Assembly: GCA_017506865.1 (NCBI GenBank)
Contig: JAFCMP010000290.1
Span: 1-64,000 of the forward strand
Direction of reading: 5' to 3'
Length of the DNA stretch: 64,000 bases
Origin: Tribonema minus
Lineage: Eukaryota > Sar > Xanthophyceae > Tribonematales > Tribonemataceae
Shown in pieces: positions 53,601-64,000 of the stretch (positions are counted from its first letter, which is position 1; every line of letters begins with the position of its first letter). The notes below the pieces were generated by a model. That model saw nothing but the letters and a program-made list of their open reading frames with translations, did not search any database and had not been told where the DNA came from. Position numbers and translations under genes: made by a program.

Positions 53601-56600
53601 GAGGGGCGGGCAATAAACCCCCCACATAGAGGCCGCAGGACTGAAACGCCTCGCACAGAAAGGCAGCGCTGACGGCACTGGTGCTTCGATGCGTGCTCTA
53701 CAGGGTGTGATGGTGTGTCGTTTATCATTACCAGGTTTCAGTCCACTAGGCATGTTGGGTTGAAGTTAGGGCTGAGGTCAAGGGCCAGGCATCACCATCG
53801 CCACACTGAGCACAACATGTAGCCGACCTTGCCAAGGTTACCTTGTGCATGCCCGTGCATGAAATAATCATCACTGCCGGAAGTTTGGCTAAAAATCTAT
53901 ACCCATCTTGCTCTAGCTTTCCTGCGCCCCCCGCCCCTCCTCCAAAAAGTCTGCATAGCGCGCTGCCTGCCGCGATGCAGCCGTGTGGCGTAACCGCAGT
54001 TTTTGTTGCAGTACATGGCTGTGTGCAAGCATTTACTTATCACCTCTATATTGCTGAAGAACGCCTCACAGTGCAAAACGTGATAAATCGGACAAGACGT
54101 TACAATCATGTGAAGTTGTCACAATCCCTAGCACAAGCCCGCATCACCACTTTTGATTCCTCGGTAAGCGACAAGTGCCTGCTGGTGCCAGGGGCATGGG
54201 GGTATTGGCAAGGTTGACGGCATTCAAGTACCAAGACAACAATATATGAAGGAGCTGGTTGCAGCTGCAGCTGCTGGTGCTGGAACTGCGTTGGATTGAC
54301 GGCTCGAAACCTCGCCAGGAGCTAGATCGGTCACACCGGTGTGTGTGCGCAAGACATCCTCGCTTTATAGCGAACAACAACTGAGGCGTTGTTCACTGCG
54401 CAAACATGCCCTATCAATGCTAAGAACCGGTGAGTCTGCTTGACGACGCCCAAGGCTACAGCGGAGACTTGCGCAGGGAGGGGGGGGGGCTTCCAGATGA
54501 GTTTGTGTGCAATGTTTTAGGCACATCACTGATATTGCTGACACGGACACTGCACAGTGCGAAGATGCGTCCGTGACCTTGATGCCCCCAAAGACAACTC
54601 TTGCGACCACAACACTGATTGAGCGACACAGATGTTGGGCTCAGATGCACTGAGTGTTGCAGTGCTCCACATACATAAACTGGCGGGAAAACCATATTTG
54701 TAGCTGGTGGCTTTAAAATTTGCGCTGATCACAATATGGCTCAAGTGCTCCGGGCAATACATTGTCTGGCAAAATTTGAAGACCAACATGCTCTGCGTCG
54801 AAAATGGTGTGGTGTCTATGAACTGCAGATAGCTGACTACCAACAAAGGTTGCGCACAGGCCTCACCTGATGCAGCGCATTAAGGCCATGCAGAATGCCA
54901 TGGGCAGCATTCCTGAGCTGACTCTCAGAGGCCACACGTATGTCCGCTCGCTGCAATCCAATCGGTCCCAGCTGCACCAAGTACTTGACGCCATTGAGGG
55001 TGGGCTCCCCGCCGTTCAGGGATACATGGATCAATCCCGACGCAGTCGATGTCGCACTGTATGCAAGTGCAATGTCACTGAACTCCACGCCCCAGCGCTC
55101 GGCATACACGGGCCAAGGGGTGATGGACTTTCGCACAGCCAGGCTGTCGGACAGGAAGTGCCTGGAGCAGCAGAAGTAATGAAAGATGCGACAGGACAGT
55201 GCGGGAGGTTACAGGCTGTCGAGTAAGAAGTGCCTGGAGCAGCACAAGTAGGGAAAGATGTGATGGGACAATGCAGGGATGTTATAGTGAGTGGGCAAAG
55301 CCACAGTAGTAGCACGGCAACTTTGCAGCTGCCAAACGGTGAAGGGAACATCCGCGTGCTGGTCACAGATAATATGCCTGTCAGAGCAGGTTGTTGACGA
55401 GGGTCACTAAACAGTCGCAGGTAAAGGTAGCTTAATGTTCGAGTGTCACAATATTTACTTCCTGTGGCACTGTGTTTGGGATGGGTCACTAAGCCTGCAG
55501 TTCAAGATGCATGCATCGCCCATGCACAGTCCATGATTGATGCAGCAGCACCAGAGAGACACAGTCAAGATTGTACACCTTGTTCACCAAGAAAGACAGA
55601 CCTGCTGCATCACTAGTTCAGACTGTGACGCTGGGACAAGTGGACATTCTTGACAAGAGCCACGCCTTGGCGCCTGCAGTGAAGCATCATTTTATGTTTC
55701 TTTTCAAATGACTTATTTGTAGGCAGCCCTGGTCTCTGCGAGCTTCAGCCTGCTAAATGGTTCACCAACATTCACTGCATTAACGTGGAAGTCGCGGCTG
55801 TAGCTGCCGCTGCTGCACAGCTGCCCCCATGCATAAGCCAGCTGGGCACTTCACACTCTGTGAGAGTATCAAAACCAATGCCTACTAGTATAGAAAAGGA
55901 AAGAATGAGCACCAAGCGAGCTTTGCTGATAGAGCAACGCGAAGCTCAGCACACAAAAGTGTATTGACGACGCTCAGCACATGAAAGTGTGTGTGGGTCG
56001 GCACACAATACTGCCATGACCTCCGTCTCAGTGGCTGCAGGCTGTCCCATCGACGAGTGGAAATATTCCGGCATGTTGTCCCTGAGGTCGAGGACCGCAA
56101 AAAGAAACATGGTCCATGCACATGGCGGAGGAATGGTCATGAAGCCCAAAGATCATGTGCCTTGAGGTTTGGCCAAAACAAACTTGTACAATCACTTGCG
56201 ATTTCCGCACGCGTGATGGGCCACATGGCCGCCACACGGGAGACAGGGGGCTATAAGGGTTATGTGGGGGAGGACTTTGGCGAGGGGCAGGAGCTGGGCA
56301 GGAGCTGGATTGGGATGGGCTTTTTTAAGTAGTTTCGAAAGCTGTGATGTTTTGTTACGTATTGCGTATATTTGCTTGCTTTAGTCAGGCCAAGGGGTTG
56401 TGGACCTACACAAATAATGCAAGTACAATCACACCCACAAGTGCTGCACAAGTTCATACCGCAATGACCTTGAGGTCGACTTCGAATGAGACACAGCCAA
56501 TGCGTAGTATGACGTCATTGATGCTCATCCTCACCTGTTATCATGTACACGAGCACGTCCACCTTTCCACAACACGTTTGACAACGAGAGCTGAGGTGAG

Positions 56601-59600
56601 TGTGTATCAGAGAACCAATCAGTATGGACTTACAATGTGCGTGTGTAGCTGCTTCCACCATCAAGCGTCACTTTGTGCTTGAGGTCGCGTCCCACCGTCA
56701 AGACGCTGCTGGGCAGGTAGGCGGAGGCAGCCTTCAGTAGCCTGTAGAAGTTGAAAGTTGCGATAGCCAACGCCGCCCTGTCGCCAGTGCGCTGCATGTC
56801 GTACGGGGCACCAATGGCGACAGCAGTGGAAGGCGCTCCGCGCTCAACTGCACAGAACTGCACCAGAGACCCAGCTATGGCAATACACAACAGGTATGGC
56901 AGGCTCCCGTAGTATAGAGGCGACCATACTGCCGTCTTCTCTCCAAGTTCACGCAGTGGCTGGGAGATCGGGTAAGTGTTATCCTTCTCCTCCAACTTAG
57001 CCCCCATCCTGTTGCCGTTGAAGAAGAATGCCCCATCTGGGCGTAGGATCCTGCCGTTTGCAGACACATTGGTCATACCGGACTCTGCAGAGGTAACAAG
57101 GCAGCAGAATGTGGGCATACAAAGTACATGATCAATCGCACATGATGAATACATCGTTGTGCTTCGAATGCCCTTGATGTTGCAATGGTATCGTACAAGG
57201 TGTTTTGCGGTTGACGTGTACTGAAGAGGCATACATGGTGCCGACATGCGATGTACTGACAGACGGCCAGCTATGGATTGTGTTCAGAAGTCTGACGATT
57301 TCATGCCGGTGCATTTTGTGCAGTGTCGTATTCATGCGGGTAAGGTTTCATAGCGCCAGCAAAAACAACAATAAAATAACGGAGAGGCAGCAAAAAGCTA
57401 ATTGCACTCATTTGCAGGTGATCTGGGCAGTTTGGTGCCACTTCAATTGACGCCAACTTGAATGTTACGCCGTCTTTTGCAGTGGAGACCGGATCAGCAT
57501 CAAATTGCGAGTTGTAGTTGTTACATCGCAAGAATTTTTTTCAGGGTTAGGTAACCCTACCCATAACCCTAACGCTGGGGTTTGTTTTTTAGCGCAAGCC
57601 GGGGGGCTTAACATTTCTACTATCCCGTTCTGTTCTTTCTTGATGCAGAAAGAGACGCCTAAGCGTTTCGAATGCGCATTGCAGCGCTGATAACAATTTA
57701 TCATGCATGCTTTGCTGTTGAGCGATGTGGTCAATGGGAAAAAGGGTTGGATTGCTAACACCCCAGGGCGCTGAACCCGTCATCTACAATGTACTTATAC
57801 TTATTTCTAAATTTCTGAAATACCTGACCTCTGCTTGCGGCTGATAGTGACGGACGCACCTGTATCGCCGCGGTCTCGTGAGAAGACAAGGCCCAGCCTG
57901 TCCCCAAACGGCAGTAAATCATCCACCGTCATGATGATTTTAACGATGCACTGATTCACAGCGTCCGCTACCAAGGGCTCCTGCTCCCACTGAACGAAGA
58001 GTTTGCCAGTCACTGCCCCGGACAGCACATATGCCAGCTGTGCGGCCGAGCCGTCATCCTCTTTGAAGCCTCCTGTAATGCCTTGGTCCTTGACAAGAGC
58101 AGTCAGTTCCTGCATTGCTGCTGGCAACAGCGGCAGCTTGACAGGAAGCGGCATCCGTAACTGCTGTGGCAGGTCGCCCAGACTCGGCAGGGCGACAATG
58201 GGGGGCCCCAGCAGGTCGATGCAAGCAGATGTAGACTGGTCAGCGGGTCGGACAGGCTGCACAGGACCTGCAATGTGGTGACAAATGGCAAGCAGTGACG
58301 GTGTTGAGCAATCTCGTCCGGTCTACCTCGCACGGCGCAAAGCAGTCGAGGACATGCATCAGTCGATGCCACGGCGTGCAGTGCTGCTGTAACAAACCCA
58401 AGTTGGTTGCAACAATCCCACAAGCACCATACACGGCATGGCATCCCGCAATTGACGACCGATGTAGTGGCCAACTGTGCACTGGGGAGTATCACTGAGC
58501 CACCGATTCGCTAAGCGCAAACGCCATGCGATGGCAATCATCATGGCGCTATAATGTCGCCTGTGTAAAGGTTACCAGAATGCAGGCAACCTGCTTATAT
58601 GCCGTCAGGTGCTGTGTGTTGATGCTGTATACTGTAAATGACACTTAGTCTACCTTTTGTCACTATTGACACCGTGGCACCGTACAAAGCCTGTCAACTC
58701 ATAACTTGTGCAGCACAACTGATACAGGCGTCAAACTGCCATTGAAAAACGTGACTTGGTGCATTGGAATCACCTCCAAATGCCTTTTGCACCGCATATA
58801 TTTGACCCGCATTTAGGCCGATGCGCTGCAGGTCCTCCTTAGTCTGAGCCCTGATCGTCTCAACATCCCATAACCCCCCTTGGACCAGCACCTGCCGAGT
58901 GCTTTCCCAGGCGGCACTATGCTGCGCCCCTGTGAAATTGCGCTGCCCACAAAACAAGACCTCCAGGGTACAGGTGACGGTCACTGCGCCATAATGCTAC
59001 CTGTGCAGAGAAACACAAGAACATATGCAATGCATACAACAACTATCTCACCTGCAGCCGAGGCACCGCCAACGCCACTGCCAGTGCCAACGCCGGCTTG
59101 CGCAGCACCTGAGGAGAAGACAGACAAGGCAAGAGGCGAAAGGAGCAGGCAGGGCATGGATAAGCAATTTGTGGGCATGGTGTGTATGTGCAACGAGAGC
59201 TTGCAAGCAACAGCATAACAAACCTTGATGATTCTGCCTAAAACAATACATATACACCAACACTCGAAGCCCAAAGCATTTGCAGAGGAGAGCTGTAATG
59301 GAAGGTGCAAGCCAGCAGCAGGCAGAAAAGCAGGCCCCAATGTGCCAGCAGCAACATTATGCTACACAACACACAAGCTCAGAAACAAGGTTCAAACGCG
59401 CTCACACGACAGCAGCAAAATGATGCAACATTGTGGTGACCAGGTGCACATGACGTAGGGACCTGGACAATTGACGACAACTTGGCAGCATGCAGAAAAT
59501 CAAGCCAGTGACCAGCGCTAGCTTATGCACGCCGAAACCTAGTGCACAGCAATTACCAAATCGCACGAGCCACCCAAGAGTTATGACATCAATTTTGTCA

Positions 59601-61252
59601 CTTACAGCTAGGGTTTTGCCGAGAGTATAAGGTGAAAGCGTTTCGATACGGCATTCATTATGTATACGCTTATAGGTACAAAGCTTATGAGCTCCATGCA
59701 TTTTGATTCATGCTGCACTCAGGTTTTTGACGCGTTCTCCACCTCATAGTGTAGCTGTATACTACCCAGTATGGTGGCCTTTGGGTTCAGGTTCTCTTTC
59801 GCAAACGATATCGGCAGACCAGCTGATGGTGACAAGTGACTGACACATATGACACATACATGTAGCCGCTGCTGCTACTGCTGAGCAGCTGCCACGTGGC
59901 AGGCCCCCATCCTGCAAATGAAACAGCGCATTTGTGTTCTATTGCGTCGTCTGTGTTGTTGCCTGTTCTGCAACGCTTGCACTTTATGCTACCATGACGA
60001 TCCTCTCATACTTGCAGCTAACGAAAATGACACATGACCCACTCATCTCATGTGAACATTGTATTATCCGGAATCTAATTTGAACAAAGTTGATGTGAGC
60101 AGGCCTGTACTGCCATTGCCTCAACATGCGAGACAAGCTGACATGCATGGGTTACACAAAGCGCCCTTTGACTTCAGACCAAAAACGATGGTCGGCATGG
60201 GCAGCCCAGAATATGCAGTTTTTTTCTTATGATAATAATGGTCAGCCGACAGCACAGCACTGAGTCAACGACGTACACGTTTTCTGCAAAGGCCCTGAGA
60301 TTGTGATCACATGTGGTGTGTACGTCAAATGTGCAGACAGCGCACCACAAAGGGGAGCCGTTTCCATAAAATCAAGGTGTGCGCCTGCATATGTGACAAG
60401 CATGAGGGTACGTCGTGAACAGCATAAGCAGCCTTAGTACACGCGCTATCGTGCAGCAGGCCACATGCGGCAGTACATGCACCAATGCAACGATGACTCC
60501 GGAAATAGTAGATGGATTGTTTGCAACAGCCGCGGAGAGATTGCCTTGACGTGGAGGGTTGCCTTCACATGAAAGGATGAACATTAGGACATAATCGCAG
60601 AATATAGTGCAAGGATTACACTGCACCTGACAGCTATGATGTCTCATGTGCCTGCATCGGGGAACTCAGTCTTAAGAGCACCTGCTTAATTAGCGGCACA
60701 CCACAAGAGCAATGCTACCCCAGTATTGAGTGAGGAAAATGCTCGCCGCATATTTGTAAAGTTGCAAAGAATGGAAGTTGAACCACAAAGTAGAGGTAGG
60801 CTTGAAGTTAGGAGGCAGAAACTAGTTTCAGACAGCAAGCCAGCTCGCAGCCACGCTCGTAACTCTGTGTATTACGCTTTCACAGTAGGCGCCGCTTCAA
60901 ATATGACGGTAACCGGGCCCGAATACATACCTGCTAAAGCGCTGCGGTAAGTCGCTTCGTCAGTGAAGATGTGCACCTCAAGACGACCTTCCACCATCCC
61001 AAGAGCTCCCTCCAGGTCGTCCGAGCTGCTCAGGTCATAGTGCTTGCCCCTGGCAAACGATGTGAAGAATATAGGGCCTGCATCGATGCCATATGCCCGT
61101 CGTGCTGTTCCCTGCAATTCATCCATTGTCGCTGGTGCAAGCCGTCTGGGCTTGGCAGTGTTCCCAAACGTCAAACCCACATAGATGGGTGCTGACATGT
61201 TGGCCACAACCGTTGCTGCTGCTGCTGCCTTGCTCCGCTCTGCGTGCCACAT
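50697..61252 (-). CDS. PB1-SAM-nuclease-kinase multidomain protein, Crinkler (CR)-like
   Basis: Seven exons on the minus strand: 61252-60931, 59108-59052, 58983-58774, 58267-57824, 57084-56634, 55143-54867, 51077-50697. All introns are GT-AG and phases match throughout (1,1,1,1,2,0), giving 713 residues; ATG 61198 is an alternative start. Exon 1 encodes a PB1-like domain (LSSSDDLEGAL acidic motif), exon 2 a Gly/Ala linker, exon 3 a SAM-like helix set (TKEDLQRIGLNAGQ). Exon 5 carries RPDGAFF and KLEEK, the Asp...ExK signature of restriction-nuclease folds. Exons 6-7 form a kinase with VHRDLRWPN as catalytic loop, LLDLE in place of DFG, and ASDLHCMG in the C lobe. Ubiquitin-like header, nuclease-like and kinase modules in one chain are typical of CR proteins, a class including host-directed effectors and defence-like proteins. 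No signal peptide is seen. The native role is unknown. Confidence 0.75.
51078..54866 (-). other. 3.8-kb intron of the kinase gene
   Basis: Donor GTGAGG (54866) and acceptor GCTGCAG (before 51077) join LNALHQ to AELVHRD in phase 0, giving an unbroken kinase sequence. The other introns of the gene are about 0.3-1.9 kb. No nested gene or element could be identified inside; a short CAG cluster lies near 52525-52560. Confidence 0.7.
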
Positions 61253-61908
61253 GAAGCGTGCAGGCAGAACGCACTCAGGGCACCATACATAAACGTGTAC
61301 TGGACAGCAGATTTACAAGCGCGTGCTGGATGTACTCAACAAAACATTGATGTAAATTCGCTTTGATCGATGACTGCAGCAGCGAAGTGAAAGCGGCGAT
61401 GGTGAGAACATGCCCGACGCGGGCGAAGCTGCAATAGTAGATGCAGCGATACAACTTCATACCCAAAACAACAAAACTCGCTTCGTTCTCGCGGTGTAGG
61501 CTGCTACATAGCTTTGGTGGTTCTCAAGCACCTCACCTGAGACCGCCAGCTCTTTCCGCCAAGCGGCTCCGACCAGCTGAGACTTGAGAGCCGCTGGGAC
61601 GTGAGCCCCTGCTGCCAACCTGGCAAGGGCGCAGGAGGTTGCGGGCGGTGTGGGTGAGCTTCGCTAGATGTTTTGTGATTATGAGCAGCAACAGCGGCTG
61701 CACTCTGACGCCGGAACACATGGCCTGAGCGTGTCCGAATGCTCCAGAACTTCGACTTCCTGGATGCTGAGCGCAGCGCCAGCTATGCGGATATATTACC
61801 TGATCGTGCGTTGGTCCAAGCCCTGCTCTTGATGCTACGATACCTGTGCTGCCTGTGCCGTCTCTGAAGGTGGCAGGTTGTTGGCCTACTGCTGAGCACT
61901 TGCTGCTG

Positions 61909-61910
<2 letters not shown>

Positions 61911-61940
<30 letters not shown>

Positions 61941-61941
61941 A

Positions 61942-61999
<58 letters not shown>

Positions 62000-62047
62000 A
62001 GCACCTGCTGCTGCTACTGCTGAGCACGCTGCTGCTGCTGCTGCTGC
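61911..62047 (+). repeat. Interrupted CTG tract, about 137 bp
   Basis: More than 35 CTG units with a few GAG, GTG and CAC interruptions. It lies between the divergent kinase gene (start 61252) and the gene at 62277 onward. Confidence 0.95.
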
Positions 62048-62276
62048 TTTTTTCCGTATGCTCGCCGCCAGTTGAAGTTTGAGTTGAGTTTATGGTTGCC
62101 CAGGTGAGGGTGCGGATCATGAGTTTTTGAGTGGTGGCGGTCTCGAATGGCAGGTAACACATGCTTCTCAGGTAAAATACAGCCTGGATTCTTGATCAGC
62201 GCCTGCGATTTTGGGGGGGTCATAACAAGCACCTTTCCTTCACATGCTGATTTGGAGTCGCTGTCTCTCACTGCAG

Positions 62277-63300
62277 GTAAGACGCTGTTCCTCACTTTTC
62301 AAATCAGCATGGCAGCAGCAGCGTAGGCCTGGGCTGCCGGCCGAGCGCCCTACCTTGAGGATGATCTCCCTGTGGTACAACGCATCGAGTTTCAGAAGCT
62401 CCCTGGCAGCAGCAGCAGCAGCAGCAAGCGCCGACGCCAGGGTGTGCGTCAAGGGGCACTTCATCGGCACGAACGGCACGAACGGCGACCCTTCTTCAAG
62501 GACCGTCGACGGCACTCACGACGCAATAGACTCTTCCCGGCGGCATGTGATTTGCCAGCAGCTGTTGGCGAGCCGGAAACACTGCGACAGGCCTGAGGGA
62601 GGCCGCCGCTTCGATGACGTGCTGCTCCAAGCCACTTTCTTGGAAGGCAGCCAGTTTCCCACGCTACGGAGCAGCGCGACACCGCCGCCGGCAGCTATTG
62701 TGATCCCTATGGTTAACATTGGCGGGTGCCAGGTAAGAAAACATGGCCTTGCAGCTTCACCTGGCAAGTGCCCCGTCTCCGTACCAGCAAGTTGATCTCT
62801 ACGATGCCATCACTGTCACTATTATCAGTCTTGACTTGCGGTGCGTTGCTATGTCTGGCTTTATCGCTTTGCATTGCTTGCCGTAGTACCATTGCCAGTA
62901 CGTACGCATCAGCGTTGACACAACCATTGCCTGGCTTTTTGGTGCAGGTGCCATGGGGGAAGCGATGCAAGCTGCCTCGCCGACGACGACTGGCGTGCCG
63001 AACTGGGCTTGCAGCTGGCAGAGCTGGTCGAGACGGCAGTCAGCATACTTGGCAATGTCACTGGAACAATGCCAATGCTGAAGGCGGGGAAGGACTCAGA
63101 GCTTGGATGGCACGTGCTTGTGACAGTCATGGTCGCTGTGTTAGAGAATGCGGGGGAGGTGAGCAAGTTGAATGTGCCCAATGTGTGGTGCGCGCGCCGC
63201 ATTGGCAACAACAGCACGGCTGTCGCAGATGCGCAGGAGCGGCGTACAGCTGCTCTAGCTGCGCGTGCAGATGGCATCTCCGCGAACGGTGCACTAGAAG
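62277..63300 (+). CDS. Unrecognised multi-exon gene, incompletely resolved
   Basis: A probable internal exon spans 62277-62732: acceptor CTCACTGCAG, donor GTAAGA, 152 codons, with an Ala run and then RRFDDVLLQATFLEG. A second probable exon starts at 62948 after TTTTTGGTGCAG; its best frame (LGLQLAELVETAVSILGNVTG) runs to a donor GTGAGC near 63161 or continues to about 63300. Splice phases between the two do not match with the best donor, so a further small exon or another donor (62727) is needed. The 5' part and end are not found. It diverges from the kinase gene. No family is recognised. Confidence 0.35.
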
Positions 63301-64000
63301 GTGACCAGTTCCTCTTTTTGCAGCAACAGACTAGATCCAACTTAGCGAGGCGATGGTTTGGTCAACGTCCAGTTTTGGCATAGCGGGGAGGTTAGCCGCG
63401 GGAATGGAACCACCAGCGACGTCAAGAAGTCCAGCAAGCACCGGAATGCAGCCCAGCATCCTGCACGGGTGCAGATCCGCACCGATGCAGAGGCGTACGG
63501 CTTATTTCTGGAGTCATCTGACGATCAGGCTGCTAGAAAGGCGGAGGGGTGGGGAGGCGGGAGGGGAGTGTCTTACAGTGTGTTTTAGCTACACAAGTGC
63601 TGGTGCATTGGCCCGGTGAGCACTGGAGATTGTAGTTTTAGCAGTAGATGCGGTGCCGCTATCGCGGGCTGAACGACGCAGAGCACTTGAAGTCAGCGAA
63701 TACACAAATACACATAAAATACTACGCATCAATCAGACAACTTTATTTCATTGCTGATTTGGTGTGGAGACTCTCACTCAACCTGCTCTGCTTTATAAGT
63801 GTGCATGCTTGCTTTGTGCCGTCTAGCTTGTATGGGAACGATGTGCGCAATACGTGTAATGCTGGCGGCGACGCGTTGTGTAATTAATACTGGTGTTTTT
63901 GTTGCATGAGAAATTGGGACTGCGCTGCATGCATTATCATTGTGCCACAAACTTCTATGAGAGAGTTCTAAGGCAAGAGGCGTGGTGCACTGGTCAAGTA
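63301..64000. other. Right window edge, nothing certain
   Basis: May hold the 3' part of the preceding gene. No supported frame, repeat or RNA gene. Confidence 0.3.

Noticed and set aside
53843-54217. 124-codon plus-strand frame inside the large kinase intron
   Set aside because: No recognisable motif, no splice or start context, and low complexity near its start; not enough for a gene call.

Overview
The window reads as nuclear DNA of a eukaryote, most likely a green-lineage microalga (inference). Genes have GT-AG introns, CAG/CTG trinucleotide runs are abundant and often translated as poly-Gln or poly-Ala, several satellite arrays are present, and two large retroelements plus a hAT DNA transposon take up over a third of the sequence. 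No tRNA, rRNA, CRISPR or bacterial operon structure was found.

Layout. (1) 1-11812: a Ty3/gypsy LTR retrotransposon, cut at the left window edge. Its first reading frame carries a Gln-rich Gag-like region and a retropepsin-like domain. A second frame carries a C5 cytosine methyltransferase-like domain, reverse transcriptase, RNase H and integrase. The methyltransferase domain spans the frame boundary at a run of nine G, and a 553-bp tandem duplication breaks the second frame. (2) 11813-13440: non-coding DNA with short minisatellites. (3) 13441-16015: a satellite with two monomer classes. (4) 16120-17937: a kelch-repeat gene and, divergent from it, a class 3 lipase reading frame with one in-frame TGA. 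(5) 17935-20567: a complete hAT element with an 8-bp target duplication, inserted one codon before the lipase stop; its first three bases supply a new stop. (6) 20580-21950: a tandem array. (7) 22046-23758 (-) and 28447-30393 (+): two head-to-head paralogues of an unrecognised family with coiled-coil C termini, separated by a palindrome-rich array (25388-28400). (8) 30770-34530: retroelement relics and a broken glucose/sorbosone dehydrogenase-like fragment. (9) 37255-46021 (-): a large non-LTR-type retroelement with zinc-binding motifs, an OTU protease domain, reverse transcriptase and a C-terminal nuclease-like domain, with several frame breaks. (10) 50697-61252 (-): a seven-exon gene with consistent splice phases encoding PB1, SAM-like, restriction-nuclease-like and kinase domains, the layout of Crinkler-type (CR) proteins. 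(11) 61911-62047: a long interrupted CTG tract, then an unrecognised, partly resolved gene on the plus strand running towards the right edge.

The best candidates for something unusual are the retrotransposon whose methyltransferase-like domain has lost the catalytic Pro-Cys pair, the PB1-SAM-nuclease-kinase gene, and the OTU-containing retroelement with decayed relatives nearby. Several reading frames break at homopolymers or short repeats, so assembly indels must be weighed against real decay throughout.
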